Below, one piece after another: positions 42,835 to 51,583 of a stretch of DNA of 64,000 bases; the stretch's first letter is position 1; every line of letters starts with the position of its first letter. The position numbers and the translations under genes are program-made. The notes under the pieces were generated by a model. The model was not told the origin of the DNA. It saw nothing but the letters and a program-made list of their open reading frames with translations, and did no database searches. The stretch comes from Halobacteriales archaeon YIM A00013 (GTDB taxonomy: Archaea > Halobacteriota > Halobacteria > Halobacteriales > Haloarculaceae), in contig JAKCFM010000001.1 in the NCBI GenBank assembly GCA_025041195.1, forward strand, positions 1,984,001 to 2,048,000, given 5' to 3'.

Positions 42835-43713
42835 ATGAACGTGCTTATCACGGGCGGCACCGGCTTCATCGGCAGCAAGCTTTGTTCCGCGCTCGCAGAT
42901 CAAGGCCACTCGGTGACGGCACTGGCGCGAACGCCAACCGACACCGACGACGAAATCGAACTCGTGGTCGGCGACGTGACGGCCTACGAGTCGATTGCAT
43001 CCGCATTCGAAGGCATCGACTGCGTTGTGAACCTCGTCGCGCTCTCACCACTCTTTCGACCGCGCGGCGGCAACGACACACACTTCGATGTCCACCTGGG
43101 CGGGACTGAAAACGTCATCGACGCTGCCAGCGAGCACGATGTCGAGAAGATCGTCCAGATGAGCGCGCTCGGTGCTGATCCACACGGCCCAACGGCGTAT
43201 CTCCAGGCGAAAGGCGACGCCGAAGTCGCCGTCGAATCGGCCCCAATCGATCACGTCATCATCCGACCGTCGATCGTCTTCGGCGACGGCGGCGAATTCA
43301 TCCCGTTCACCGAACGACTGATGACGCCGTACGTAACTGGACTGCCCGGCGGCGGGCGCACACGATTCCAGCCGATCTGGGTGGAGGACATGGCCGAAAT
43401 CCTAGTGAGGGCCGTCGAATCCGAATCGCTGACGAACGACAGCTACGAAATTGGCGGGCCAGCAGTCAAAACACTCGCCGACGTAACGCGACTGATAGCC
43501 CGCTCACAGGATCGAACCGTCCGAATCGTCCCAATTCCGATGGCGCTCGTCGCGGTTGGCCTGTCGGTGCTCGGCCACATTCCATACGCACCGATGGGAC
43601 CAGACCAGGCAAAATCGCTACAGCTGGACAACACGACTGACAATGGTGACCTTGCGGCCTTTGACAGGGGCAAATCAGAACTGCTGACGCTCGAGGCGTA
43701 TCTCGGCGTGTGA
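42835..43713 (+). CDS. NAD(P)-binding atypical SDR, NDUFA9-like
   Basis: 292 residues. MNVLITGGTGFIGSKLCSAL holds the Rossmann glycine motif, and VEKIVQMSALGAD, HVIIRPSIVFGDGGEFI and QPIWVEDMAEI are typical of the NDUFA9-like/NmrA-type atypical SDRs that lack the usual Tyr-Lys pair. Archaeal role is uncertain: either an epimerase, or a helper protein of respiratory complexes or quinone/lipid metabolism. ATG 42835 is chosen over a longer frame. Confidence 0.75.
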   Translation: MNVLITGGTGFIGSKLCSALADQGHSVTALARTPTDTDDEIELVVGDVTAYESIASAFEGIDCVVNLVALSPLFRPRGGNDTHFDVHLGGTENVIDAASEHDVEKIVQMSALGADPHGPTAYLQAKGDAEVAVESAPIDHVIIRPSIVFGDGGEFIPFTERLMTPYVTGLPGGGRTRFQPIWVEDMAEILVRAVESESLTNDSYEIGGPAVKTLADVTRLIARSQDRTVRIVPIPMALVAVGLSVLGHIPYAPMGPDQAKSLQLDNTTDNGDLAAFDRGKSELLTLEAYLGV

Positions 43714-43753
43714 GTCCGGGGAAGTAAAATAGCCAGACGAAGTAGTACTGAAC

Positions 43754-45781
43754 GTGTCACGACAGGTGTCGGCAGTCGAATGCCTGTTTCTCCACGAGCG
43801 CGCGGACGACTTCGCGGTCGTCACCGAACGCGATGGCGAACGGCTCTTCCAGGCTGTCCTCGAACTGAAATCGACAAACGCTGGCCCACGACCCGCCAGA
43901 CTCCGGGTCAAAGAGGGCGATGACGAGGACCTCCGCCCGCCAGAGGAGTTCGTCGATATCGCACGCCGGGCCGAACGAATCCGGATCTCCGAACAGACCT
44001 CGAAAGCGGCCCGCGAGCGACTCACGTCGATGCTTGCTGGCTATCAGCTTGAGGCCACCGCCGTTCGAACGTGCCGTCGGTGTGCGAACGCCAACCGCTA
44101 CTCACCATTGACGAGCGAAACGGCGATTCAGGCCGACAACGAAGAGATCTGTCTCTCCTGTGCGAGAAAGGAGCTGGACTCGGAGCTGAACTACCGGAGT
44201 CTTCGATCCGGTGCTCGCAATCGTCTTGAGGAGCTACTGCTCGAAACCGGCGATCTCGATCGAATCATCAATCTCCTCTCCGGACAGCTCGATCCCGAGC
44301 TCACGAAATTCGACGAAATCAGCGCAACGGTTGACGCGATCGATCCCGTTCCAACAGACGAGCTGGAAATTCATCAACAGCTGCAACCGAAAATCGCCGG
44401 GCAGTTCGACTCACTGCTACCGGTGCAGAGTCTGGCCGTGAATAACGGCGCACTCGACGGAACGGACCAGCTCGTGGTGAGCGCAACCGCGACGGGGAAA
44501 ACGCTGATCGGCGAACTGGCCGGGATCGATCGCGTGCTCCGTGGCGAGGGGAAAATGCTGTTTCTCGTTCCGCTGGTGGCACTCGCCAACCAGAAACACG
44601 AGCAGTTCACCGAGAGATACGGCGACATCGTCGACGTGACGATTCGTGTCGGTGCAAGTCGGATTCGCGATTCGGGCGCGCAGTTCCACCCGGATGCTGA
44701 TGTCATCGTTGGAACGTACGAAGGGATCGATCACGCGCTCCGGACTGGGAAAGAACTCGGCGATATTGGAACAGTGGTGATCGATGAGGTGCACACGCTG
44801 GGCGAAACCGACCGAGGTCACCGCCTCGATGGATTGATCTCTCGGTTGAAACACCACTGCGAACGGGCGCGTGGCGACACACAGTGGGTGTATCTCTCAG
44901 CGACCGTTGGCAATCCCCGCGAACTCGCCGGCTCACTTGAGGCAACGCTCGTCGAGTTCGAGGAACGACCGGTGCCGATCGAGCGCCATGTCACCTTTGC
45001 CGAAGCGAGAGAGAAATCACGCATCGAAAACAAGCTCGTCAGACGCGCCTTCGATACGAAATCCTCGAAAGACTTCCGCGGACAGACGATCATCTTCACC
45101 AACTCCCGACGGCGCTGTCATTCGATCAGTCGATCGCTGGAGTATGACAGCGCACCGTATCACGCCGGCCTCGACTACAAACGGCGCAAAACCGTCGAGC
45201 GAAAGTTCGCCGACCAGGAGCTGGCGGCTGTTGTCACTACCGCCGCACTGGCAGCCGGCGTCGACTTTCCGGCCTCGCAGGTGATCTTTGACTCGCTGGC
45301 AATGGGGATCGAATGGCTCAGCGTCCAGGAGTTCAGCCAGATGCTGGGACGGGCTGGCCGACCAGATTTCCACGACGAAGGAACCGTCTATCTGCTGGTC
45401 GAACCGGATGGCGTCTATCACAACTCGATGGAGATGACCGAGGACGAAGTGGCGTTCAAACTCCTGAAAGGAGATATGGAGTCCGTCATCACCCGCTATG
45501 ATGAGTCCAGCGCGATCGAAGAGACGCTTGCCAACGTCGTCGTTGGCGGGACGAATGCGAAACGACTGAACGATCGAATGATCGGTGATGTACCGACCAA
45601 ACACGCGCTCGGAAAACTCCTCGAATATGATTTCATCGACGGAATCAGTCCGACGCCACTCGGTGAAGTAATCTGTCGGCACTTTCTCGACCCGCGCAGG
45701 GCGTTTGTGATGCTCGATAGCATCCGACAGGGCGACGATCCGTACGAACTCATCGGTACTGTCGAGCTGCTTGATGAGTGA
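43754..45781 (+). CDS. DEAD/DEAH helicase, Hel308-like, with N-terminal zinc ribbon
   Basis: 675 residues from GTG 43754. N-terminal domain (1-115) of unknown type, then a zinc ribbon CRRC...CLSC (about residues 117-141). The helicase core follows: SATATGKT (Walker A, near 250), VIDEVHTLG (DEVH, near 346), LSATVGNP, QTIIFTNSRRR and FSQMLGRAGRPDF (motif VI). The order is that of superfamily 2 Ski2/Hel308 enzymes. Probably acts on branched DNA or RNA. Single gene, 40 bp after the epimerase-like gene. Confidence 0.82.
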   Translation: MSRQVSAVECLFLHERADDFAVVTERDGERLFQAVLELKSTNAGPRPARLRVKEGDDEDLRPPEEFVDIARRAERIRISEQTSKAARERLTSMLAGYQLEATAVRTCRRCANANRYSPLTSETAIQADNEEICLSCARKELDSELNYRSLRSGARNRLEELLLETGDLDRIINLLSGQLDPELTKFDEISATVDAIDPVPTDELEIHQQLQPKIAGQFDSLLPVQSLAVNNGALDGTDQLVVSATATGKTLIGELAGIDRVLRGEGKMLFLVPLVALANQKHEQFTERYGDIVDVTIRVGASRIRDSGAQFHPDADVIVGTYEGIDHALRTGKELGDIGTVVIDEVHTLGETDRGHRLDGLISRLKHHCERARGDTQWVYLSATVGNPRELAGSLEATLVEFEERPVPIERHVTFAEAREKSRIENKLVRRAFDTKSSKDFRGQTIIFTNSRRRCHSISRSLEYDSAPYHAGLDYKRRKTVERKFADQELAAVVTTAALAAGVDFPASQVIFDSLAMGIEWLSVQEFSQMLGRAGRPDFHDEGTVYLLVEPDGVYHNSMEMTEDEVAFKLLKGDMESVITRYDESSAIEETLANVVVGGTNAKRLNDRMIGDVPTKHALGKLLEYDFIDGISPTPLGEVICRHFLDPRRAFVMLDSIRQGDDPYELIGTVELLDE

Positions 45782-45808
45782 ACACTGTGGCCGCTGCCGG
45801 ACGACAGA

Positions 45809-46465
45809 TCAGTCCCCCTGGTGATTGTCGTCGATGGACAAAGAGTCCGAAAAGCTCTCTTTGATGAGCGTCGCTTCTGCTCGGTGGAGCACCCCGCTAG
45901 CAGCAGAGGGATTCACGCCAAATGCATCAGCCAGTTCCGTGAGCGTACACTCGCGTGGACTCGCGTAGTAGCCCTGCGCAAGAGCTGCACTGATGAACTC
46001 GTGCTGTCGATCCGTGAGCAGTTCACGAGGATCGTACGACTGGGTGATTGACTCGATTTCGTACGGAATCCCTGCAGCGGCCATCGCTTCGGGTAATCGG
46101 GCCAGTTGCTCGTGAGAGCCGGTGTGTTCGGCCTGCAGCCAGCCATCCTGCAACGTCGCCGGAAATCGTGGTAAGACACCAACTGACCGAAGAATTCCAT
46201 TCGTCTCCGTTGGTGGGATGTGATACTGTATTGCGAGCATCTGGTCGTCGTCGTACAGCAATTCGTGCGTCACTGACGGTGCGTCCTCGAACGCTCGTTT
46301 GACCCGTTCAGGTGTCGTAGTATCGAGTTCGATGAGTCCAACAATTCCATCGTCTGTTGGGTGACTCGAACAGATTGTGAACTCCACAGCAGGCAGCTTC
46401 GCAGAAACTGCTGCCAGCGGATCTGCACACGCCGTGGCATCGAACGAAAATCGAACACGGGCCAT
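45809..46465 (-). CDS. HTH-10 (bacterioopsin-activator type) transcriptional regulator
   Basis: 218 residues from ATG 46465 (MARVRFSFD); a longer frame has no support. The C-terminal domain LTDRQHEFISAALAQGYY, SPRECTLTELADAFGVNPSA is the HTH-10 fold. The layout matches the regulator at 38518. Divergent from the DUF5519-MFS operon, with a palindrome in between. Likely regulates itself and the operon. Confidence 0.85.
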   Translation of the reverse strand: MARVRFSFDATACADPLAAVSAKLPAVEFTICSSHPTDDGIVGLIELDTTTPERVKRAFEDAPSVTHELLYDDDQMLAIQYHIPPTETNGILRSVGVLPRFPATLQDGWLQAEHTGSHEQLARLPEAMAAAGIPYEIESITQSYDPRELLTDRQHEFISAALAQGYYASPRECTLTELADAFGVNPSAASGVLHRAEATLIKESFSDSLSIDDNHQGD

Positions 46466-46507
46466 CGTCTGATACACGCAGCCCTCCGGCAAAATCCTTT
46501 CACGAAG

Positions 46508-46521
46508 GTGAATATATTCAC
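46508..46521. promoter_or_regulatory. Perfect 14-bp palindrome between regulator and MFS operon
   Basis: GTGAATATATTCAC, 43 bp upstream of the HTH-10 start and overlapping an AATATATT TATA-like sequence. Candidate operator for the adjacent regulator. Confidence 0.5.
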
Positions 46522-46638
46522 GAGAATCTACACGGCTGAATGGCACCACTGTTCACACATGGTGACAGCAAGCCACTTTCGAACGGCACTGCCATTCGAC
46601 CAACAGCCGACGATAGTATCACCCCAGGAGGGAGACCA

Positions 46639-47043
46639 ATGAGTTCGATCGAACAGGACGTTCGTGCGTGGCCTGGCGTAACGGTCCGCGATCACGACCG
46701 CGGTGGCCGTGAGTTCACACTCGATGAGCGCGAGCTGGGTCACATTCACGGCGAGTCGCTCCTCGACATTCCGTTCACCAACCGCATTCGAACCATACTC
46801 GTCTCGGAAGGACGGGCCGAAAAACACCACGTGGTTCCCGACTCCGGATGGGTGTCGTATCGCATCACCGACGAGGATGACAGAGCGGGGGCGATCTGGC
46901 TGCTTCGACTCTCGTATTGCTATCACGTGCTCGCGACGGCAGACGAAGCGTGGAGAAATCAGATCGATATCGAGTCAGAGCTCGAGGCGCTTGATCTGAG
47001 CGACGACCTGAGAGCGGAGTTCGAGGCGATCGGTGACATATGA
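46639..47043 (+). CDS. DUF5519 (luciferase-domain-like) protein
   Basis: 134 residues from ATG 46639 (MSSIEQDV). GGREFTLDERELGHIHGESLL, PFTNRIRTILVSEGRAE and HHVVPDSGWVSYRI are the DUF5519 pattern, with paired histidines; despite the family's name luciferase activity is not implied. Overlaps the MFS gene by ATGA. Function unknown; possibly accessory to transport. Confidence 0.75.
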   Translation: MSSIEQDVRAWPGVTVRDHDRGGREFTLDERELGHIHGESLLDIPFTNRIRTILVSEGRAEKHHVVPDSGWVSYRITDEDDRAGAIWLLRLSYCYHVLATADEAWRNQIDIESELEALDLSDDLRAEFEAIGDI

Positions 47044-48251
47044 GTTCCCGGACGGTGCTTTCACGACCGCGGCTCGCACAGGGAACGTTGTTACTCGCCA
47101 GCATGCTCACGATTATGGCTGGCGCAACGATCGCCCCCGCGCTTGTCGTCATAGAGCAGCGATTCGCGACCGCACCGAACGCCGAGATTCTCATTGGACT
47201 CGTACTGACGATGCATGGGCTGTTCATCACGATTTGTTCGCCCATCATGGGGGTGCTCACCGACCGATACGGCCGCCGATGGGTGCTTTTGGGATCAACG
47301 GTCATCTACGCCATCGCCGGCGGGTCTGGACTCGTCGTGGATTCGTTGGTCGGGATTCTCATCGGTCGGGCCGTGCTCGGCGTCGCCGTTGCAGGCGTGA
47401 TGGTGACGGTGACGGCACTCATCTCCGACTACTACGACGAACACAAACGCGAAACCGTCCTCGGCCGACAGGGTGCATTCATGTCGTTTGGCGGTGTCGT
47501 TCTCTTGCCCCTGGCAGGCGTGCTCGCCGATATTGGCTGGCGGATTCCCTTTCTCGTCTACACGCTGGCGCTGTTGTTGCTCCCAGCGATGGCAATCGCA
47601 CTCCCGGAACCAGAATCGCATCCGTCTCCCGAAGCTGTCGATTCCAACAACGGGCGAACAGGGGCGGTTCCACTCGGCACGCTCGGTGTCATCGTCGCGC
47701 TGGGATTAATCGGCCAGATATTCTTCTATATGATTCCGGTACAGCTCCCGTTCTATCTCGAAAGCCAGACTGGGGCAACTGGCTCACTGATCGGCACTGT
47801 TCTCGCGGTCTCGGCTGGGGCTGGAGGAATTACCTCGCTGACCTACGGCCGACTCCGCAGAACGCTTCGTGTGCACGATATCGTCGTGCTCACGTTCGGG
47901 CTTATGGGCATTGGCTACGCCGTGATCAGCACGAATGGGACCCTCATCGGTATCGTCTCAGGCGTCGCAATCGCCGGCTGTAGCAGTGGATTTCTCATCA
48001 CGAATCTCAACGCCTGGATCGTGACGGTGGTGCCGGCACAGGTTCGCGGGCGAGCGCTCAGTGCACTGACGAGTGCCACCTTTCTCGGGCAGTTCCTCTC
48101 ACCGATCGCCGTTCAGCCACTCCGCTCCTCGCTCGGCGTCGGTGCCACGTTTTTCAGTGCTGGTCTGCTCCTTGGAGGGTGTGCTATCGCCATCGGCCTC
48201 CTGTCGCAGTTCGGAGAGTGGCTGCCGAGTGCAGAACGTGAACCAGTGTGA
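47040..48251 (+). CDS. Major facilitator superfamily transporter
   Basis: 403 residues, 12 predicted segments. GVLTDRYGRRWVLLG is the MFS signature, and GWRIPFLVYTLALLLLP resembles the protein at 37132. Coupled to the DUF5519 gene and divergent to the HTH-10 regulator. Likely an efflux pump; substrate unknown. Confidence 0.82.
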   Translation: MSSRTVLSRPRLAQGTLLLASMLTIMAGATIAPALVVIEQRFATAPNAEILIGLVLTMHGLFITICSPIMGVLTDRYGRRWVLLGSTVIYAIAGGSGLVVDSLVGILIGRAVLGVAVAGVMVTVTALISDYYDEHKRETVLGRQGAFMSFGGVVLLPLAGVLADIGWRIPFLVYTLALLLLPAMAIALPEPESHPSPEAVDSNNGRTGAVPLGTLGVIVALGLIGQIFFYMIPVQLPFYLESQTGATGSLIGTVLAVSAGAGGITSLTYGRLRRTLRVHDIVVLTFGLMGIGYAVISTNGTLIGIVSGVAIAGCSSGFLITNLNAWIVTVVPAQVRGRALSALTSATFLGQFLSPIAVQPLRSSLGVGATFFSAGLLLGGCAIAIGLLSQFGEWLPSAEREPV

Positions 48252-48396
48252 ACACCTCATAACTACGCAGTCGAGCGCGGTCCAGATTCCAATCTTCAAT
48301 GGAGGTTGCGTGCCGTTTAGTCACCAGCACAGAGAGCAAAGCCATCACCGACTCGCAACTACGCCTTTTGAGCTCATCGCCGATCGTTTGCCCGAG

Positions 48397-48867
48397 ATGC
48401 GCGAGCAACTGAGCAGGCGGGATACACTCGGACGGATCGGCGGCGCGATTGGAGCAGGGCTGTTTTTCACCATTCCAGCAGTTCCCCGTGTGCGGGCCGC
48501 AACTACCGGTGTGATATCGGCGAGTGCAAGCAACGGAACGCCCGGCGCAGAGGCAGTGCAAACCGCGACAACGGTCGAACTCGACGACGGACAGTTCGCC
48601 GTGGCTGCGCTCAAGACGTCAGGAACCGCTCCAGAGATCACCGTCGACAGAAACGGCAACGAAGTTGATTTCACAGTAACAGTCAACGGAATAACAATTG
48701 GAAGTGGAGACGTGTCGATCAGCGGCGACAAAGCGATCGACGTGAACGCGAATCTGTTCAAATTCAAAAACAAAATAAAACTCAAAAACAAGATCGACAT
48801 TCACGTCGGGTCGAAGGCCGCGGTCAAACAAGCGCTGGCGAACCAGCCCGAGGCGATGGCACTGTAG
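48397..48867 (+). CDS. Exported small protein of unknown function
   Basis: 156 residues from ATG 48397, MREQLSRRDTLGRIGGAIGA, a Tat-like signal with a hydrophobic core ending near PRVRAA. Mature part is short and strand-rich (VELDDGQFAVAALKT; VDFTVTVNGITIG) with a lysine-rich KFKNKIKLKNKID stretch. A much longer upstream frame (from 48073) overlaps the MFS gene and is rejected. No family recognised. Confidence 0.6.
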   Translation: MREQLSRRDTLGRIGGAIGAGLFFTIPAVPRVRAATTGVISASASNGTPGAEAVQTATTVELDDGQFAVAALKTSGTAPEITVDRNGNEVDFTVTVNGITIGSGDVSISGDKAIDVNANLFKFKNKIKLKNKIDIHVGSKAAVKQALANQPEAMAL

Positions 48868-48900
48868 CCACGTTCAAGCCAGGGGAGAGGGTATTGTCGA

Positions 48901-49785
48901 TCAGCTGGCTGCTTTTGCCTCATCAAGCCAGTCGGGCTCGTTCACGGTGGTGTCATCGAGCTTGGTGAATTCGAGACTGCCAGTCCGGGTGAACGTTCCA
49001 CGACCCGCAATCGTGTAGGTGATCTCGTACTCTATTTGGCGGATCATTCCATCACCGTCGACGATCGTCGTCATGGAGAACTCCTCGGCAGTCGTCTCGC
49101 CTAACACCGGCGGAACGAAACTGAGCGTCCCGTTCGGTTGCAGCTCGTTCGATTGGTATTCAAACATCGTCTCGCCATCCCTGACAATCCGTTCAGCACC
49201 GTCGTAGTAAACGTCGCTCACGGCGTAATACACCGGACCGCTGCGCGCATACGGCCTGTTCGTCCGGTGTTTCATATAGGAGTCGTACGAGTATCGCTCC
49301 GCGTGCTCGTAGTTGCGCGAGTCTGTGCCATTCATGAAGTAATACTGTTTTTCTGACTGATACTCGCCCTGCTCCATGATGGTCGAGCCGTTCTCCGTCA
49401 CATTGTACGCGATGTCCAGCAGCTTTGCGTCCTGGTCGTAGCGACCGATGCTGGATAGCGTCTGGTGGGGCTCTAGATACGGCGAGCGTTCGATACGCGT
49501 GAAGCTATTGTAGGTGTACAGCGCCTCATAATGGGCGTGATACGCCTCCAGGCCGTCTGCAATCCCCGATTCATTCCACCCGGTTGGATGATCAATGGAT
49601 TCCGGCGTCGGTTCAGGCGTTTGTGTTTGGGTTGCGGTTTGTTCGTCGGACTGTCCCGTCGCAGGGGCGTCAGTGTCCGATGTGGCTGCTGGTGTGCCAG
49701 AATCGCCGCTCTCAAAGGCAGCACAGCCAGACAGGACGACCAGCGCGACGAGACAGAGGGAACCAACTGTCTTCAGGCGGGACAT
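48901..49785 (-). CDS. Haloarchaeal lipoprotein
   Basis: 294 residues. Lipoprotein signal MSRLKTVGSLCLVALVVLSG then Cys in SGCAAF. A Thr/Pro/Glu-rich linker (residues 25-65) is followed by a strand-rich domain that resembles the DUF7537 type, found in haloarchaeal lipoproteins. Function unknown; probably anchored on the outer face of the membrane. Confidence 0.7.
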   Translation of the reverse strand: MSRLKTVGSLCLVALVVLSGCAAFESGDSGTPAATSDTDAPATGQSDEQTATQTQTPEPTPESIDHPTGWNESGIADGLEAYHAHYEALYTYNSFTRIERSPYLEPHQTLSSIGRYDQDAKLLDIAYNVTENGSTIMEQGEYQSEKQYYFMNGTDSRNYEHAERYSYDSYMKHRTNRPYARSGPVYYAVSDVYYDGAERIVRDGETMFEYQSNELQPNGTLSFVPPVLGETTAEEFSMTTIVDGDGMIRQIEYEITYTIAGRGTFTRTGSLEFTKLDDTTVNEPDWLDEAKAAS

Positions 49786-49847
49786 AACCGCCCTTCACGC
49801 TAGTCGTAATTGATAGTTGTGGTTATCATACCATTTGTGATGAACAC

Positions 49848-50840
49848 TCACGCGAGGGGCGTCCGTTCGACGACAGTTCCGTTGACGGTCGGATACTGCT
49901 CGACGATCTCGCCCTTGGTAGTGTCTCCATCCTCGACCATCTCCTCAAGGAGCCACCACGCGAGTTCGACGTGCTCCGATTTGACAGCGTAAAACTCCTC
50001 GGGGACGCCAAGCGCTTCGAGTTCACTCTCCGAGAGCCAGGTTTTCCCGTAGACGAGCGTGCCATCGTCGGTCACCGTATCGAACGGCCGGCTGATGTTT
50101 TTGGCCATGCGCTTGAGCCTGTTGCGGTGCTGCGCTGCGTCTTTGAACACGCTGGTGCAGAAATAGACGCGTTCGTGGTCCGCCATCGTTTCGAGGACCC
50201 CGTGACTTCCTTCGACGGCGCTCATGTGGCCATCCCGGAGTTCGTATCCGGCCTCTTTCATTCGCTGGGCGTTGCCATCGCTCATTTCGAACTCGTTGAT
50301 GTTACAGAACTCGGCCGCGCCTTCGTCCAGAAACTCCAGAAATTCGGGTTCTGCACGGATGCCAGGGATTTCGAACGCCGGCGTGAGTCCTTCCTCGCGA
50401 GCAATGTAGAGGATTTCCTCCCACTCGGTGCCGTGGAGGTCACCCCACAGTTCGAGCGGTGGATGAAACCGTATCTCATCGAGGCCGGCCTCGCTGAGTC
50501 GGCGCATGTTCTCACGACCACCGGTGATTCCGGTGTACAGATGCGTGTGATGGTCGTCGCCGAACTCATCTTTCAGGAGCGATAGATACCGACAGGTTCG
50601 CTCCATTGCCTCCTGGGGCTCACCGCCGGTGATCGAGGTGCCAAGCGCTTCCATTCGGTGTGCTTCCGCAAGCACGTCGGCGTCTGATTCGACTCGGCGC
50701 TCGTTTGCGTACACATCGGTGACGTTCTTTCGATTCTCCCCAAGTGGGCAGTAAAAACAGTCACGCTGGTCGCAGTAGCCATAGACGAACAGCACCATCT
50801 TGCCGCCCTCGGCGCACTGTTCACAGCCCTTCGAAATCAT
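49848..50840 (-). CDS. Radical SAM protein with a CX4CX2C cluster motif
   Basis: 330 residues. An N-terminal CEQC pair (residues 6 and 9) is followed by YCDQRDCFYCP, in which cysteines are spaced C-x4-C-x2-C rather than the classical C-x3-C-x2-C. GGEPQEAMERT is the SAM-binding GGE motif. The C-terminus is helical and acidic with a winged-helix-like stretch (VEDGDTTKGEIVEQYPTVNG). The nearest resemblance is to pyruvate formate-lyase-activating-like enzymes. Substrate unknown. Confidence 0.78.
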   Translation of the reverse strand: MISKGCEQCAEGGKMVLFVYGYCDQRDCFYCPLGENRKNVTDVYANERRVESDADVLAEAHRMEALGTSITGGEPQEAMERTCRYLSLLKDEFGDDHHTHLYTGITGGRENMRRLSEAGLDEIRFHPPLELWGDLHGTEWEEILYIAREEGLTPAFEIPGIRAEPEFLEFLDEGAAEFCNINEFEMSDGNAQRMKEAGYELRDGHMSAVEGSHGVLETMADHERVYFCTSVFKDAAQHRNRLKRMAKNISRPFDTVTDDGTLVYGKTWLSESELEALGVPEEFYAVKSEHVELAWWLLEEMVEDGDTTKGEIVEQYPTVNGTVVERTPLA

Positions 50841-50852
50841 TCGTTGACTGGA

Positions 50853-51488
50853 CTACTCCGTGGAGCCGGAAAAGTCGACCGTTTGGCCAGTTTGCCGGTC
50901 ATACGTGGCGGAGATTTCGGCACTGCTCCGTTGGTGGTCGTCAATAGCGTTCACGACCGCCCCACGACGGGCTGCAGACGCAAGCGCAAGACGGGAATCG
51001 AGCTCATAGAGGCGAAACCGGTAGGTGGTGGCGAGCGGCCGGTCGGTTGGACACGGGCCAGCATAGCCGATCGTGTCACGATAGTTGGTTCCCTGTACGA
51101 ACGGGTGATCGGCTGCGCGTCGTTCAAGCCCCGGATCGGGTGTGAGCAGCGACGCTGAAACGGTCGGTCGCTGTGGAACGCCGGATGGAACTGTCGCCGT
51201 CTCCGGTGGCAGATTCCACACTATCCAGTGAGCAATTGGCTCGCTGGCCGCGTTTGCGAGCGCGTCGACCACGAGCGCGAGCGCATTCGTCTTTCGTGAT
51301 ACGTTCGTGATCTGTATCTCTGGAGAGTGATCGCCACCGTCGCAGGTGTTGTCGGGCTGAATCGTTCCCTGCTCAAGCGACGGCACAAACAGCCCCGGTG
51401 AAGACGCCTGTGAGACCGACCGATCGACACAGCCGCTGACCACCGTAGTAGCGACGGCGGCTCCGAGAAACTCTCGTCGCGTTCGCAT
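50853..51488 (-). CDS. Exported PEBP (YbhB/YbcL) family lipoprotein
   Basis: 211 residues from ATG 51488 (MRTRREFLGAAVA), a Tat signal with lipobox Cys in VVSGC. The PEBP fold appears as NTCDGGDHSPEI, ALVVDALANAASEPIAHWIVWNLP and GTNYRDTIGYAGPCP, giving the ligand-site Asp, His and GxxxYxGPCP elements. A longer start at 51515 is possible. Ligand and role unknown; may bind phospholipid headgroups. Confidence 0.78.
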   Translation of the reverse strand: MRTRREFLGAAVATTVVSGCVDRSVSQASSPGLFVPSLEQGTIQPDNTCDGGDHSPEIQITNVSRKTNALALVVDALANAASEPIAHWIVWNLPPETATVPSGVPQRPTVSASLLTPDPGLERRAADHPFVQGTNYRDTIGYAGPCPTDRPLATTYRFRLYELDSRLALASAARRGAVVNAIDDHQRSSAEISATYDRQTGQTVDFSGSTE

Positions 51489-51583
51489 AGCATCGAGTGC
51501 GTCCGGAACGCCCATATACTCTTGTCCGGACGGGTTGTCGTCGCCCGACACATTAGTTAGTCCCCGCATCTCTAGTCCAGATA

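Noticed and set aside
48073-48396. A long N-terminal extension of the exported protein at 48397
   Set aside because: The extension runs within the MFS gene in another frame, and a Tat-like signal begins at the later ATG.
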